64,000 nt of DNA from NCBI RefSeq assembly GCF_003149085.1, contig NZ_QGDT01000001.1:868001-932000 (forward strand). Direction: 5' to 3'. Made by a program: the position numbers and the translations under genes. Below, piece after piece: positions 35,572 through 45,483 of this stretch (the first letter of the stretch is position 1; every line of letters starts with the position of its first letter). The DNA comes from Dyadobacter jejuensis (GTDB taxonomy: Bacteria; Bacteroidota; Bacteroidia; Cytophagales; Spirosomataceae). The notes beneath the pieces are model-generated. The model saw only the letters and a program-made list of their open reading frames with translations, ran no database searches and was not told the DNA's origin.

Positions 35572-35738
35572 GTAGGGTAATCGTTTCCTCGATTCTGATA
35601 GTGATAGTTTCGGCTATAAAAGTATTTAATTTCCTCTTGGGCATCAAGTTCCGCAATAGCATTTTTTGGTGTTATTCGCTTTTAGAGGAATTTATTTAAT
35701 TTTATACCGTTCTTACTTAAAACCTAATCCGAATAATA

Positions 35739-36272
35739 ATGCAAGGAATGAAGAAAATAGTTCTGGTCGTGATGGTACTTGTTTTGGCCGGGGCAATATA
35801 TTTTGCTTTTAAAGGAAATGACGATACCGACGTGGCTCAATTTGAAGCGCCCATAACGCAACCTACAGGCTCTTATCTGACTGGGATGAGGGATCTTCAA
35901 GGGAAGGTAGTACCCATGGAAGAAGATAAGCTGGTGTTCTTGAATGTGTGGGCTACTTGGTGTGGGCCCTGTAATATGGAAATGCCCGGTATCCAGTCCT
36001 TATATGACAAGTATAAGGATAATGACAAGGTGGCATTTTATATCGTATCCGATGAGGATGCAGCCACAGTAAATCCTTTCGTGGAGCGTAAAGGGTATCA
36101 GCTTCCTTTTTATCAGTATGTAGGTCCTTATCCTTCGGCCTTGGATGGTAACGCTATACCACGTACTTATATCATACATAAAGGAGAGATCGTGGCACAA
36201 GAGGTAGGTGCCTCCCAGTGGGATCGCCCAGAGGTGCATCAACTCATTGAAGAAAAAATTGCGGAAATCTAG
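35739..36272 (+). CDS. TlpA/ResA-like membrane-anchored thioredoxin
   Basis: The 177-residue protein has one N-terminal membrane anchor (about residues 6-24) and a thioredoxin fold facing the periplasm. The redox motif is WCGPC (Cys75 and Cys78), and a cis-Pro loop is present in NAIPRTYI. It reduces or exchanges disulfides in exported proteins, for example in cytochrome maturation. An internal ATG at 35748 (MKKIVLV) is an equally good start. A terminator follows. Confidence 0.9.
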   Translation: MQGMKKIVLVVMVLVLAGAIYFAFKGNDDTDVAQFEAPITQPTGSYLTGMRDLQGKVVPMEEDKLVFLNVWATWCGPCNMEMPGIQSLYDKYKDNDKVAFYIVSDEDAATVNPFVERKGYQLPFYQYVGPYPSALDGNAIPRTYIIHKGEIVAQEVGASQWDRPEVHQLIEEKIAEI

Positions 36273-36363
36273 TAATCTTGGTCTCGTGATGTTCGATGTC
36301 CTGTATAGGTTTCTTTTCATTTAGTGGACCGGTACTAATCTTACCTAGCAAAGCGTAACATAT

Positions 36364-36415
36364 GCCATGTCTGCCTATTTATTTTATTATAGGCCGACAT
36401 GGCTGTTTTTTTTGT
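36364..36415 (+). terminator. Intrinsic terminator of the TlpA-like gene
   Basis: The arms 36364-36378 and 36389-36403 pair over 14 of 15 positions and are followed by a T8 run (TGTTTTTTTTGTC). It lies between two converging transcription units. Confidence 0.8.
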
Positions 36416-36424
36416 CGTGCTGGC

Positions 36425-39400
36425 CTAGGACCCTAGGTTGAGAAGCACCTCCGACTCCTTTTCTTGTTTCCTGTAAAATATCCAGAATACAATCGGGAAT
36501 ACCATGAGGGTAAGCACGGTGGCCGTAATTAATCCCCCAATAATTATAACGGCGAGGGGTTTTTGAGATTCTGAACCTATTCCTGTCGACAAGGCCGCTG
36601 GCAGAAGCCCTATGGAGGCCATCAGGGCCGTCATGACCACCGGCCGGGTTCTAGTTTTTACCCCTTCAAAAATGGCCTGTGTCAACGACCAGCGCTTCCT
36701 AAGATTACTATGAAACTCCGATAACAGGATGACCCCATTCTGTATGCATATGCCCAGGAGGGCGATAAAACCAACTCCTGCCGAAATTCCGAAGTTGATC
36801 CCCGTGAGGTGCAAGGCCAAGATACCACCCATAATGGCAAATGGGACATTGGAAAGGACGATCAATGCATCCTTGATGTTCCCAAACAAAACGAAAAGAA
36901 TAAAGAATATCCCAATAAGGCTGAGCGGGACTACTTCGGCGAGTCGCTTGGAGGCTCTTACCTGGTTTTCAAACTCTCCGGTCCATCCTACCTTGTAGCC
37001 GATGGGAAGCTGAATGTGGGCCGATACATTTTTTTGAGCCTCTGTGATAGTGCTTCCTAAATCTCGATTTCTAACCGAAAACTTAACACCAATAAATCGC
37101 TTGGTATTGTCGCGATAGATAAACGCCGGTCCCGTTTGTTTTTCTATGGTGGCGATTTCCTTCAGAGGGATCTTGCTTCCTTGTAGGGTAGGGACCTTAA
37201 GAGCCGCCATATCCTGTTCGTCCTTCCTATACGCTTGTTGAAAGCGAAGCCGGATATCGAATTTTTTCTCTCCTTCGTACTTTTGGCTGGCGGTTTTACC
37301 ACCGAAGGCCATTTCCAAAACGGCTTGGGCGTCGGCCACTTTGACGCCATAGGCAGCCATTTTTTCCCGGTCTAGCAACACACTCACCTCTGGCTGGCCT
37401 ACATTTCGCAATATGCCTACATCTTCTATACCAGGCACATGTTCTATTTGCTTAATCACCTCGTTGGCTATTTTATCGAGCTGGTCTAGGTCGTCGCCAT
37501 ATATCTTTACGGCATTGGAGGCGTTAATCCCCGCCACGCTTTCGGCCACGTTATCGATGATGGGCTGGGAGTAGTTGTAGCCAATTCCCTGATAATTGCT
37601 CAGCGAATCGTCCATTTCTTTCACCAAATCATCGAGGCTGATCTTGCGCTCCCAGGATTCCTTTGGTTTCAGGTTTACCTGCATTTGTACATAGTAAAAA
37701 CCGCTGGGGTCGGTTCCATCATTACTCCTGCCAGCTTGAGATAGTACACCGTTGACCTCAGGGAATTCTTGGAGCTCCTTTCGCAAGGTGGCTGTCATCT
37801 TCACGGTTTCTGGAAGGCTATAGCTCATGGGTAGCTTAGCCTCTACCCATAATGCGCCCTCGTTGAGTTGGGGAAGAAACTCTGTTCCTAGCAAACTGCT
37901 GGAATAGAAAGTGGCCGTCATCATTAGCAAGGCCAGTGTGAGGCTCAGCTTTTTATGCGAGAAGGTCCATAAAAAGCCCTTTTCTACCGCTCGGTTCCAA
38001 AAATTCACAAAAGGATTATTCTTTTCCTTAACATTCTTATTGAGTAATAGATGGCATAACACCGGCACCAGAGTCAGCGTAAATAGGAGTGCGCCCAAAA
38101 GGGCAAAGCCTAAGGTATAGGCGAGTGGACTAAACATCTTTCCCTCGACTTTCTGAAACGCAAAAATGGGGAGCAGGGCGGTGATAATAATGAGTTTGGA
38201 GAAGAAAATGGATTTACCCATCTCGGTGCCCGTTTTCTTGATCGCACTCCCTATGGCCAGCTTGTTGTAGCGAGGTAAGCCTTTTTTGATAGCCAGGTGG
38301 TCGAGGGTGACGAATATGCCTTCGACCATTACCACGGCTCCATCGATAATAATTCCAAAATCGACCGCCCCTAAGGAGAGTAAATTTGCACTCATGCCTT
38401 TTAGCTTCAGACATAAAAAGGCGAATAGGAGCGATAGGGGGATGATGATCGACACGGTGAGGGTGGTGCGCCAGTCGGCCATAAATAAAAAAACAATGAC
38501 CGTTACCAATACGATGCCCTCCACCACGTTGTGCATGACGGTCTGGGTGGTGAAATTCATGAGATTGTCACGGTCATAAAAGGTCTCCATGACAACGTCG
38601 GAAGGGAGCACCGAAGCGTTGAGCTCTGCTATCTTATCTTTAACTCTGGTCAGGACCTCTTTGGGGTTTTCCCCCTTTCGCATCACCACTATCCCTTCCA
38701 CAACGTCGTCGTTATCGTTGAGCCCTACCTGTCCTACACGAGGCATGGAGCTTTCTAATACGTCGGCCAGCTGCTTCACCAATATAGGGTTGCCTGCGGC
38801 CTCGTCCACAATAATATTCTCGATGTCCTGGATGCTGCTCACCAAGCCCACGCCTCTTACGACGTATGCCTGTCCATTTTTTTCGATAATATCGCCTCCT
38901 ACATTGATATTGCTCTGGTTGACGGCCTCATATACCTGCAGGGGAGTAATGTCGTATTTTGCCAAACGGTTGGGATCTACACTGACTTCATAGGTTTTTT
39001 CCTGTCCGCCAAAGGCCACCACGTCGGCAACGCCCGGAATAGCCCGTAGCTGCCTATCGATGGTCCAGTTTTGGATGGTAAGCAGGTCTCGTGTGTCCCT
39101 TGATTTGCTTTGTAAGACATATCGGAATATCTCGCCAGTGGGCCCGTAAGGGGGTTGAATATCCGGCTCTACGTCGTCGGGGAGTGATATATTGCGCAAT
39201 TGGTTATTGACTTGCTGGCGGGCGAAGGAGTCGTCGACCTCATCGTCGAATATGATTTTGATCACCGATAAGCCAAACATAGTAATGCTGCGTACGCTGG
39301 TCTTTTTCTGCACGGAGTTCATGGCGATTTCGACCGGAGTGGTCACGAATCGTTCTATTTCCTCGGCACTTCTTCCGTTCCATTCTGTCACGATGATAAT

Positions 39401-39547
39401 CTGCGTGTTGGTAACGTCGGGAAAGGCCTCTATGGGCATATTCCTAAAGGCTACAAAACCCGATATGGCGAGTAGCCCTACCCAGAAAAAGGTAAACCCC
39501 TTGTTTTTAAGAGAGAATGAAATAATATTTCTGATGAACTTGTTCAT
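36425..39547 (-). CDS. CusA/CzcA-family heavy-metal efflux RND pump
   Basis: The 1040-residue inner-membrane protein has the RND layout of two halves, each with a large periplasmic loop, and about 12 membrane segments. The family signature is in TM4 (GAVDFGIIIDGAVVMVE), and NGVILLSEF is in the second half. It exports metal ions by proton antiport through the tripartite complex formed with the two gene products encoded just upstream. Copper/silver or divalent cations (Zn, Co, Cd) are both possible. The nearby azurin and CusRS-like regulators favour copper but do not prove it. Confidence 0.93.
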   Translation of the reverse strand: MNKFIRNIISFSLKNKGFTFFWVGLLAISGFVAFRNMPIEAFPDVTNTQIIIVTEWNGRSAEEIERFVTTPVEIAMNSVQKKTSVRSITMFGLSVIKIIFDDEVDDSFARQQVNNQLRNISLPDDVEPDIQPPYGPTGEIFRYVLQSKSRDTRDLLTIQNWTIDRQLRAIPGVADVVAFGGQEKTYEVSVDPNRLAKYDITPLQVYEAVNQSNINVGGDIIEKNGQAYVVRGVGLVSSIQDIENIIVDEAAGNPILVKQLADVLESSMPRVGQVGLNDNDDVVEGIVVMRKGENPKEVLTRVKDKIAELNASVLPSDVVMETFYDRDNLMNFTTQTVMHNVVEGIVLVTVIVFLFMADWRTTLTVSIIIPLSLLFAFLCLKLKGMSANLLSLGAVDFGIIIDGAVVMVEGIFVTLDHLAIKKGLPRYNKLAIGSAIKKTGTEMGKSIFFSKLIIITALLPIFAFQKVEGKMFSPLAYTLGFALLGALLFTLTLVPVLCHLLLNKNVKEKNNPFVNFWNRAVEKGFLWTFSHKKLSLTLALLMMTATFYSSSLLGTEFLPQLNEGALWVEAKLPMSYSLPETVKMTATLRKELQEFPEVNGVLSQAGRSNDGTDPSGFYYVQMQVNLKPKESWERKISLDDLVKEMDDSLSNYQGIGYNYSQPIIDNVAESVAGINASNAVKIYGDDLDQLDKIANEVIKQIEHVPGIEDVGILRNVGQPEVSVLLDREKMAAYGVKVADAQAVLEMAFGGKTASQKYEGEKKFDIRLRFQQAYRKDEQDMAALKVPTLQGSKIPLKEIATIEKQTGPAFIYRDNTKRFIGVKFSVRNRDLGSTITEAQKNVSAHIQLPIGYKVGWTGEFENQVRASKRLAEVVPLSLIGIFFILFVLFGNIKDALIVLSNVPFAIMGGILALHLTGINFGISAGVGFIALLGICIQNGVILLSEFHSNLRKRWSLTQAIFEGVKTRTRPVVMTALMASIGLLPAALSTGIGSESQKPLAVIIIGGLITATVLTLMVFPIVFWIFYRKQEKESEVLLNLGS

Positions 39548-39554
39548 GGCAGGA

Positions 39555-40652
39555 TTAGTCGTTTAGGGCGTCGTAAATTAGCATCTGGTTATGGGTGATT
39601 ACGGCTTCCCCTGTTTGAAGACCGTTGGCAATATAAGCCCGGTCGCCGAGCTGACGGTACACCTCTACTGGCCGTGTTTCTATATTGTTTCTATCCTTAA
39701 ATATCATCACGAAAGTCTTACTCTTATCGAAAATGAGCGCCTTCGAAGGGACAGCCGTCATCTGTTTGCCTTCGGAGTAGGATAGCTTGATATTGGCCCG
39801 CATGGAGGGTTTCAGCAAATAGCCCGGGTTATGGAGTTTGATGCGCACCTGCATGGCTTTTGTTTCAGGGTCGATTATATTAAAGATCTTGTCGACTTGG
39901 CCATGAAAGACGGTGTCGGGGTAGCTGAGGGTGGTCACCTGGGCGTCGATACCTAGCTTTACCCGATTTATATCACTCTCATTCACGTTGGCTATGGCCC
40001 AGACGTTGCTGATCTCGGCGATATCGAAAATGTTGTCCGACTTATCGCTTCTTAGCAACATATTTTCATTGATGTTTTTTTCGATTACGAATCCACTGAT
40101 CGGAGACCGGGCCTCGTAAATGGCTCCTTTCTTGATATTGTAAATTTTGAAGGTCTCTTGGATCCGTTGTAATTGGGCCATGGCCTTTTCTAGCTCCCCC
40201 TTAGCTTCTATGACGTCTCTTTCGACGTTGAGCTTTCCTTCATAAAGTTCTTGTACCACTTTTAGGTTGTTGCGCCTTACTTCCACGTCGTTGCGGGCAT
40301 CATCGAGCTCCTGCTCAAAACCGGCCACTTCGGTGCTTCGGATAGTCGCCAAGAGTTGCCCTTTTTTTACATAATCGCCGAGTTCTACATAAACCTTGGT
40401 GACGTTACCACCCACTACGGGGTACACCTCAATCATTTTATTGTTATCGGCGGTTATTTTTCCATAAAACGAAAGTTCATTTCGTAAAGGAAGGTCGACC
40501 GTATGGGCGGTGTCGGTGGTGGCCAGCATCTTGTCGCTTAACACAAAGGTTTCAAGTCTATCCTCCTTGGGTTGTTGCTGGCTACAGCCGGCGAGCAGGG
40601 TGAGGGCCACAAGGAATAGGGTAGGGTATTTCAGTCTATTATAGGAATACAT
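39555..40652 (-). CDS. Membrane fusion protein of metal efflux RND system (CusB/CzcB-like)
   Basis: The 365-residue periplasmic adaptor is a lipoprotein (LTLLAGC, Cys23). It has a biotinyl-lipoyl-like half (VGGNVTKVYVELGDYVKKGQ), a coiled-coil hairpin (about 110-175) and a beta-barrel domain. It bridges the RND pump and the outer-membrane factor. Its start overlaps the end of the outer-membrane factor gene by 14 bases, and the pump gene follows after 7 bases, so all three are one operon. Confidence 0.93.
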   Translation of the reverse strand: MYSYNRLKYPTLFLVALTLLAGCSQQQPKEDRLETFVLSDKMLATTDTAHTVDLPLRNELSFYGKITADNNKMIEVYPVVGGNVTKVYVELGDYVKKGQLLATIRSTEVAGFEQELDDARNDVEVRRNNLKVVQELYEGKLNVERDVIEAKGELEKAMAQLQRIQETFKIYNIKKGAIYEARSPISGFVIEKNINENMLLRSDKSDNIFDIAEISNVWAIANVNESDINRVKLGIDAQVTTLSYPDTVFHGQVDKIFNIIDPETKAMQVRIKLHNPGYLLKPSMRANIKLSYSEGKQMTAVPSKALIFDKSKTFVMIFKDRNNIETRPVEVYRQLGDRAYIANGLQTGEAVITHNQMLIYDALND

Positions 40653-41886
40653 TGGCGTTTACGAGTTGGTTAAGATTTTCTCTGGATATAATCAGTTGCT
40701 TACGCATTTCATTAATTTGCATCATGCTTTGGTTGTAGCTTTCCATAAAATCGGTAAACTCCATCATGGGGATATTTCCTTTGCGGAAATTCTCGACGAC
40801 CGCGTCATAGACGAGGTCTAAGGGGGCAGTAGTAGTAGCGAATTGGGCATACTGCTTATGATGTTTCTCCCATTTTTGATAGGCTTCGTTGATCTGTCTT
40901 CTCAGCACTTGGGTTCTGTAGTCTTTCTGTAGCTGCGCCTGTGCCAGCTGAGCCTGAGCCAACTTGATATTTCCTTTGTTAGGATTCCAAAATGGCAATG
41001 GGATACCTAAAGTGAGGTTGACCTGGTTGTTAAAAGCCCCACCACGCTGGTCGTACGATAGGCCTGCTGTGAGGTCGGGCTTGGCCAAGGATTGTTGCCA
41101 ACTTAGGTAGAGCTCTTGGTTTTCTATCATTCTAAGATAACTCAGATACTCCGGGTTCGCCGACTGCGCTTGGCTTACCAGCTCCTCAGGGGCGTAGCGG
41201 GACCCTTGGCGAAAGGCTACCTCAAGGCTAGCGGAGTCGACTGTCGGGGTGAATGGAGGCTGTAACCCCGTCAACAGGCTAAGGCTGCTCGTTTCGGAAA
41301 TTACCTCATTTTGTAGCGCGACCAAGTCGTTTTGAAGATTGAGTGAGAGGGATTGGAGCCTTACCAGGTCCTTTAAAGGGAGATTGGCCTTGGCTACCTG
41401 TATAGAATAAGCCGCTAACAGGGTGTCGACCCGACTCGCCTGGCTGGCGATATGTTCAATTTTCTTTTGGTTAAAATAAAGACTGTAAAAGTGTTGCTTG
41501 AGTTGATAGCGTAAGCTCAACAGTAATTGTTCAAATTGTAGCTCAGCGAGTTCGGCATTCGATTTGGCAAATTCTACTTCATTTCTTTTCTTCCCTCCCA
41601 AATAAATCAGTTGCTGGATGGCTAAGGTCTTTTGGCCCGTTTTCCCCGTGTCAAAGAGCCGGTTATTCTGGGAGTTGACGGCGTTTAGTTCGCCAGAGAG
41701 ATAGGGTAATTCCCATATTTTGGCTTGAATGATCGCCGCCTTGGCAGCGTCGATATGGTATTGTTCGGCTAGGAGCAGGAGGTTGTTTCGGCTAAAGGCC
41801 TCTTCACTCTCTTGTAGGGTAAGCTGTGCCAGAGCAGGTACCGTAAACCAAGAGAGTGAAAAAAAGAGCAAGATAAGACGCTTCAT
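40639..41886 (-). CDS. TolC-family outer-membrane efflux protein (CusC/CzcC-like)
   Basis: The 415-residue protein has a signal peptide (cleavage near TVPALA) and the two repeated long-helix hairpin regions of TolC-type channels, rich in Gln and Leu. A conserved GIPLPFWNPNKG segment is typical of the metal-efflux branch. It provides the outer-membrane exit of the tripartite pump. It overlaps the adaptor gene by 14 bases and is preceded, after 81 bases, by the sensor kinase gene. Confidence 0.92.
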   Translation of the reverse strand: MKRLILLFFSLSWFTVPALAQLTLQESEEAFSRNNLLLLAEQYHIDAAKAAIIQAKIWELPYLSGELNAVNSQNNRLFDTGKTGQKTLAIQQLIYLGGKKRNEVEFAKSNAELAELQFEQLLLSLRYQLKQHFYSLYFNQKKIEHIASQASRVDTLLAAYSIQVAKANLPLKDLVRLQSLSLNLQNDLVALQNEVISETSSLSLLTGLQPPFTPTVDSASLEVAFRQGSRYAPEELVSQAQSANPEYLSYLRMIENQELYLSWQQSLAKPDLTAGLSYDQRGGAFNNQVNLTLGIPLPFWNPNKGNIKLAQAQLAQAQLQKDYRTQVLRRQINEAYQKWEKHHKQYAQFATTTAPLDLVYDAVVENFRKGNIPMMEFTDFMESYNQSMMQINEMRKQLIISRENLNQLVNANVFL

Positions 41887-41967
41887 AGGTAGGATGCATA
41901 GGTTTGATTGCCTCCCAAAGGTCTCGGTGGTAACTTAAAATGGCCTTTATATTGCCTTAAAAAAAGC

Positions 41968-43338
41968 TTAAGGTCTAAAAATAATAGAAAAAAGATGGGT
42001 GTTTTCGGCAGTATATTGATACTGTATGCTCGCCTTGTGGTAGTCGAGGATCCTTTTAACGATCTGCAAGCCCAGGCCCGAACCGTGGGTGTGGCGGGCA
42101 TTGGCCCCACGCATAAAAGGCTGAAAGAGTTGGTTTTGCTCTTTCAGGGTAAGCGGATTTCCTTGGTTCGCTATCAGGATCAGCAATTGCTGCTTATCGG
42201 TTTGGCAGAGCTTTACGTCTACCGCCTTGTCAGGAGAGTACTGGTATGCATTTCTAAAAATATTTGTAAACGCAATCTCCAAAACCTGCTTAGAAGCCTT
42301 TACTTCGAGGATATGGGCTATTTCTTCCACCTCCAATATTTCAAAATGCATCTTGAAGTCAGGGTTTGTTTTGCGCACCTGTGCATAGGCGGCGAAAATG
42401 ATTTCGTCGATTCGCTCAACACCGAATAGGCCTTGGGCCTCCACTGCATTATTCTTAGCCAGAAGGAGTAGGGAGTCTATTAATTCTGATAATTGATTTA
42501 CATTATTGGAGATGCTAAGAAGGTAGTTTCTGGTGCCGGGACTATGTTCATCGGACTGCAATAGGTTGTCGACCTGGAGCATGATGCGGCTGAGGGGGGT
42601 GCGTAGCTCATGAGAGGCGTTGGTGGTAAATTCTTTTTGCGCCAAAAACGATTTTTCTATCCGGCTCAACATCCGGTTAAAGGAACGGGTGAGCTGAGTG
42701 ATCTCATCTTTATGGTGCTCTTTGATGGGAAGCTGGTAGCTTAGTTCGGAAGCTGAAATATGATTGATCTTCTTTTGGAATATATCTAGTGGCTTGGTAA
42801 GGTTACCCACAATGATGTAGGTCAATATCCACATCAGAAGGGTTCCTCCTAGGTAGGTAAGCAGTAAAGTATAAGCCAGATAGTCCAACTTGCTGTTTCC
42901 GTATTTGTCTTCTGCCGCAATCAGCACATAGTAGTCGGCCTCTTCGAAGTCGAAATAAATCCCTGCGACTTCACGCCCTTGATCGGTCTTAAAGAAGGTC
43001 TTCGTTTTTTTTAATCTTACCAAGTCCGCTTTGTTCCAGGTAATGGAAGCGTCATCGATGCTGCTGTATATCAGTTCATACTGCTCGTTAAAGATGAGTG
43101 TTTTTTCATTATAGAGGCTATTAATGCTGTTTTTGTCGATGACTCGAAGTACCTCTTGGTCTATTTCCTTGACGGTCAGTAAGAGGTTTACGGTGGTGAG
43201 CGCCTTTTCGTTAAGCCTATTTTCGAACTCATTTTGCCGATACGAGGCCGATACAAAATACACGATCACGATTCCCAGTCCAAAAAGCAAGGAAAAGGCG
43301 GCACTTACATAGACCGAGATACGTCGTTTAATGGTCAT
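41968..43338 (-). CDS. Two-component sensor histidine kinase (CusS-like)
   Basis: The 456-residue inner-membrane kinase has two membrane segments (about 10-30 and 150-172) around a periplasmic sensor loop. A HAMP linker, a HisKA domain with TNASHELRTPLSRI and a HATPase domain ending with GSGLGLQIV follow. It lies 3 bases after the response regulator gene and upstream of the efflux genes, so it most likely senses periplasmic metal and controls the pump. Confidence 0.93.
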   Translation of the reverse strand: MTIKRRISVYVSAAFSLLFGLGIVIVYFVSASYRQNEFENRLNEKALTTVNLLLTVKEIDQEVLRVIDKNSINSLYNEKTLIFNEQYELIYSSIDDASITWNKADLVRLKKTKTFFKTDQGREVAGIYFDFEEADYYVLIAAEDKYGNSKLDYLAYTLLLTYLGGTLLMWILTYIIVGNLTKPLDIFQKKINHISASELSYQLPIKEHHKDEITQLTRSFNRMLSRIEKSFLAQKEFTTNASHELRTPLSRIMLQVDNLLQSDEHSPGTRNYLLSISNNVNQLSELIDSLLLLAKNNAVEAQGLFGVERIDEIIFAAYAQVRKTNPDFKMHFEILEVEEIAHILEVKASKQVLEIAFTNIFRNAYQYSPDKAVDVKLCQTDKQQLLILIANQGNPLTLKEQNQLFQPFMRGANARHTHGSGLGLQIVKRILDYHKASIQYQYTAENTHLFSIIFRP

Positions 43339-43341
43339 AAA

Positions 43342-44022
43342 TCAATCGGCTTGCAGGTAATACCCGTATCCGGGTCTGGTATGTATCAATTTTTGAGCAT
43401 GTTCTTTATCCACTTTTTTCCTTAGGAAATTGATATACACCTCTATGGTATTCAAATTGGTATCGAAATGGATGTCCCAAATCTGTTCGGCAATGGTCTG
43501 TTTAGAGAGCGTCCGCCCTTTGGCCTTGGCCAATAACAGCAACAGTTGGTATTCCTTGGGGGTGAGCTCAATGGGCTGGTGGTTGCGGGTTACTTTCATT
43601 TCACTCACGTTAATCTCCAGATCCAATATTCGGATGGTCTGCTCACTTTCTTGAGGTATTGAACTCCTTCGTAAAAGGGCCAGGATGCGTATATAAAGTT
43701 CTTCGATATGAAAAGGCTTTACCAGGTAGTCGTCGGCACCATTCCTGAAGGCATCAAGCTTATCTTGAAGTTCTCCATAGGCGGTGAGCATCAGAATAGG
43801 GGAGACTCGATCGGTATCGCGTATTTTCTGGCATACCTCCAGGCCATGCATGCCCGGAACGTTAATGTCCAACAAATACAGGCCATAGGGCTTTTTATGG
43901 ATTTGGCGAAAAAATATGTCTCCGTTATAAACGGCGTCGCATTCGAAGTTCTTAGACTTCAGAAAAGTAAGAATTTCTTGAGAAAGAATGGTATCGTCTT
44001 CGAGAAGAAGAATTTTAGTCAT
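43342..44022 (-). CDS. OmpR/CusR-family response regulator
   Basis: Starting at MTKILLLEDD (44022) the protein has 226 residues; a longer frame to 44049 adds nine atypical residues. The receiver domain has the phospho-acceptor Asp52 (LLDINVPG). The C-terminal winged helix contains ELTPKEYQLLLLLAKAKGR and the closing RPGYGYYL. It is the first gene of the regulator-kinase-efflux operon and should activate it. A TATGTTTG element lies at 44047-44054 on the minus strand. Confidence 0.93.
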   Translation of the reverse strand: MTKILLLEDDTILSQEILTFLKSKNFECDAVYNGDIFFRQIHKKPYGLYLLDINVPGMHGLEVCQKIRDTDRVSPILMLTAYGELQDKLDAFRNGADDYLVKPFHIEELYIRILALLRRSSIPQESEQTIRILDLEINVSEMKVTRNHQPIELTPKEYQLLLLLAKAKGRTLSKQTIAEQIWDIHFDTNLNTIEVYINFLRKKVDKEHAQKLIHTRPGYGYYLQAD

Positions 44023-44046
44023 GTTGAGCGCTTCCATAATGGGCTG

Positions 44047-44054
44047 CAAACATA
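44047..44054 (-). promoter_or_regulatory. Putative -7 element (TATGTTTG) of the metal-efflux operon
   Basis: It matches TANNTTTG about 25 bases upstream of the response regulator start at 44022. The -33 box is not evident; activator-dependent promoters often lack it. Confidence 0.35.
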
Positions 44055-44119
44055 ATCAAATAGTTTTATGATTGGGAATGGCCGATAGGTCCGGGGAAGA
44101 AAGCCTAAAGAGCAAAACA

Positions 44120-44149
44120 AAGGCCGCCCCCCATTCAGAAGGCAGCCTT
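44120..44149 (-). terminator. Probable terminator of the azurin gene
   Basis: Arms AAGGC-c-GCC and GGC-a-GCCTT form an 8-bp stem with one mismatch and a 12-base loop, followed on the minus strand by TTTGTTTTG. It lies 27 bases past the azurin stop. Confidence 0.5.
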
Positions 44150-44175
44150 ATAATAATTATAATCTTTCGGCAGAC

Positions 44176-44673
44176 TTATTCTACGATGAAAGTACCTTTC
44201 ATCAAAGCATAATGACCAGGGAAGCTACAGATATAAGTGTATTTTCCTTTTTTAGGGGCTGTAAACTCGATGGTATCACTTTCTCCACCACCCAACAGTT
44301 TGGTGTGTGCAATAATGCTACCCACTTCCGATTTGGGGATGTACTCATTGTCACGAGCAGCAGCGGCTTTAGAGCCGAAGGCAGGTACGTCTACGCCCTC
44401 TTTAAGCAATACCCAGTTGTGGCCCATGGCTGTTTTGGCCAATTTACCAGCATGTGTAAGCTTTAGTTTTACCTTCTGACCCGCCTTTACTTTTATCTCT
44501 TTAAGGTCGAACTGCATGGCATCAGTACCTTTTATCTCGATGACTTTGGCTTGTTTGCCGTCCACAAGCTCGGTGGTAGCTGAGGAGTTTACGAATGCTG
44601 CATGAGCCATATTCGTAGCCGCCAATGCTATCATGCTAGCGGATAAAAACATTCCGGTTATTAGTTTTTTCAT
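44176..44673 (-). CDS. Azurin, type I blue copper protein
   Basis: The 165-residue protein has a signal peptide (MKKLITGMF...AHA, cleavage near residue 25) and the azurin fold. All copper ligands are present: His85 (MGHNW), Cys149, His154 (YICSFPGH) and Met158 (ALMKG). It carries electrons in the periplasm. The disulfide of classical azurins near the N-terminus appears absent. It is encoded upstream of the metal-efflux operon on the same strand but has its own terminator; the shared copper theme is suggestive. Confidence 0.93.
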   Translation of the reverse strand: MKKLITGMFLSASMIALAATNMAHAAFVNSSATTELVDGKQAKVIEIKGTDAMQFDLKEIKVKAGQKVKLKLTHAGKLAKTAMGHNWVLLKEGVDVPAFGSKAAAARDNEYIPKSEVGSIIAHTKLLGGGESDTIEFTAPKKGKYTYICSFPGHYALMKGTFIVE

Positions 44674-44777
44674 CTTAAAATTTAAAGAAAACTTGTTATA
44701 TGTTAGTTTAATGAGTGCAAGTTAATATATGGCCGTTTAAAAAAACAACACGTTAACAATTGTTTGAAAACAATATT

Positions 44778-45380
44778 TTAGAAAAGATATCGGAACTCGT
44801 TGGTAAAGGCCTTGCCCATGCTGAGCAGGGTTAAGGCAAGCAGGTAATGTTCCAGGTCTTTTGGGTTTGCTGGGAGGGGTATTTTTCCCGCTTTGGCAGT
44901 AAGTGCATATAAAATCATGGCGATGATGATCCATAATGCACTTTTTTGCCGATTGGCTAAGCCTAGCAAAGAGGTGAGCATCACCACCAAAATACAGAAT
45001 GACTGGACGATCACCCCTAGGTACTGGACACCGAACTCTATAAGGGTTACCAGCATCCCGATGCCGAGCAGGAGGGTAACCCAAAACTGTAATGGGTTGG
45101 TAGGCTTATGTCGTATGAGCGACCATGTGACGGAAACCAGACAGATGGGGCCTACCACCGTAGAAGCTAGCAGGAACATTTCGTAGGTCATTTCGAGGCG
45201 ATGCACCCCCAAATATATCAGGATATCGGCAACGGCGGTTCCCAGAATACAGGAAATAAAAATCCCAAAGAGTAAACAGTTGTAACGAGGTTGGGGTTTA
45301 ATCATCTTCCACAGAACAAAAAGACAGAAGAAGCCCAGAACAAGGTTAGAAAAAAAATGCGGATTGGCTATAATCTTCAT
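44778..45380 (-). CDS. Multi-pass membrane protein of unknown function
   Basis: From ATG 45380 (MKIIANPHFFSN) the product has 200 residues and about six or seven membrane segments with short loops, and no recognised catalytic motif. A TTG seven codons upstream would extend it slightly. The layout recalls small 7-helix proteins, but I do not recognise a family. It is divergent from sucD. Confidence 0.7.
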   Translation of the reverse strand: MKIIANPHFFSNLVLGFFCLFVLWKMIKPQPRYNCLLFGIFISCILGTAVADILIYLGVHRLEMTYEMFLLASTVVGPICLVSVTWSLIRHKPTNPLQFWVTLLLGIGMLVTLIEFGVQYLGVIVQSFCILVVMLTSLLGLANRQKSALWIIIAMILYALTAKAGKIPLPANPKDLEHYLLALTLLSMGKAFTNEFRYLF

Positions 45381-45483
45381 AAATGTTTGACAGGTTCTCA
45401 AAAAAGCAATTTACAAATTATACCTACATTTTGCTACTTCGTCGTTTTCGTCCTACTTTTACCAAAAAAACTGATTTACCAAC

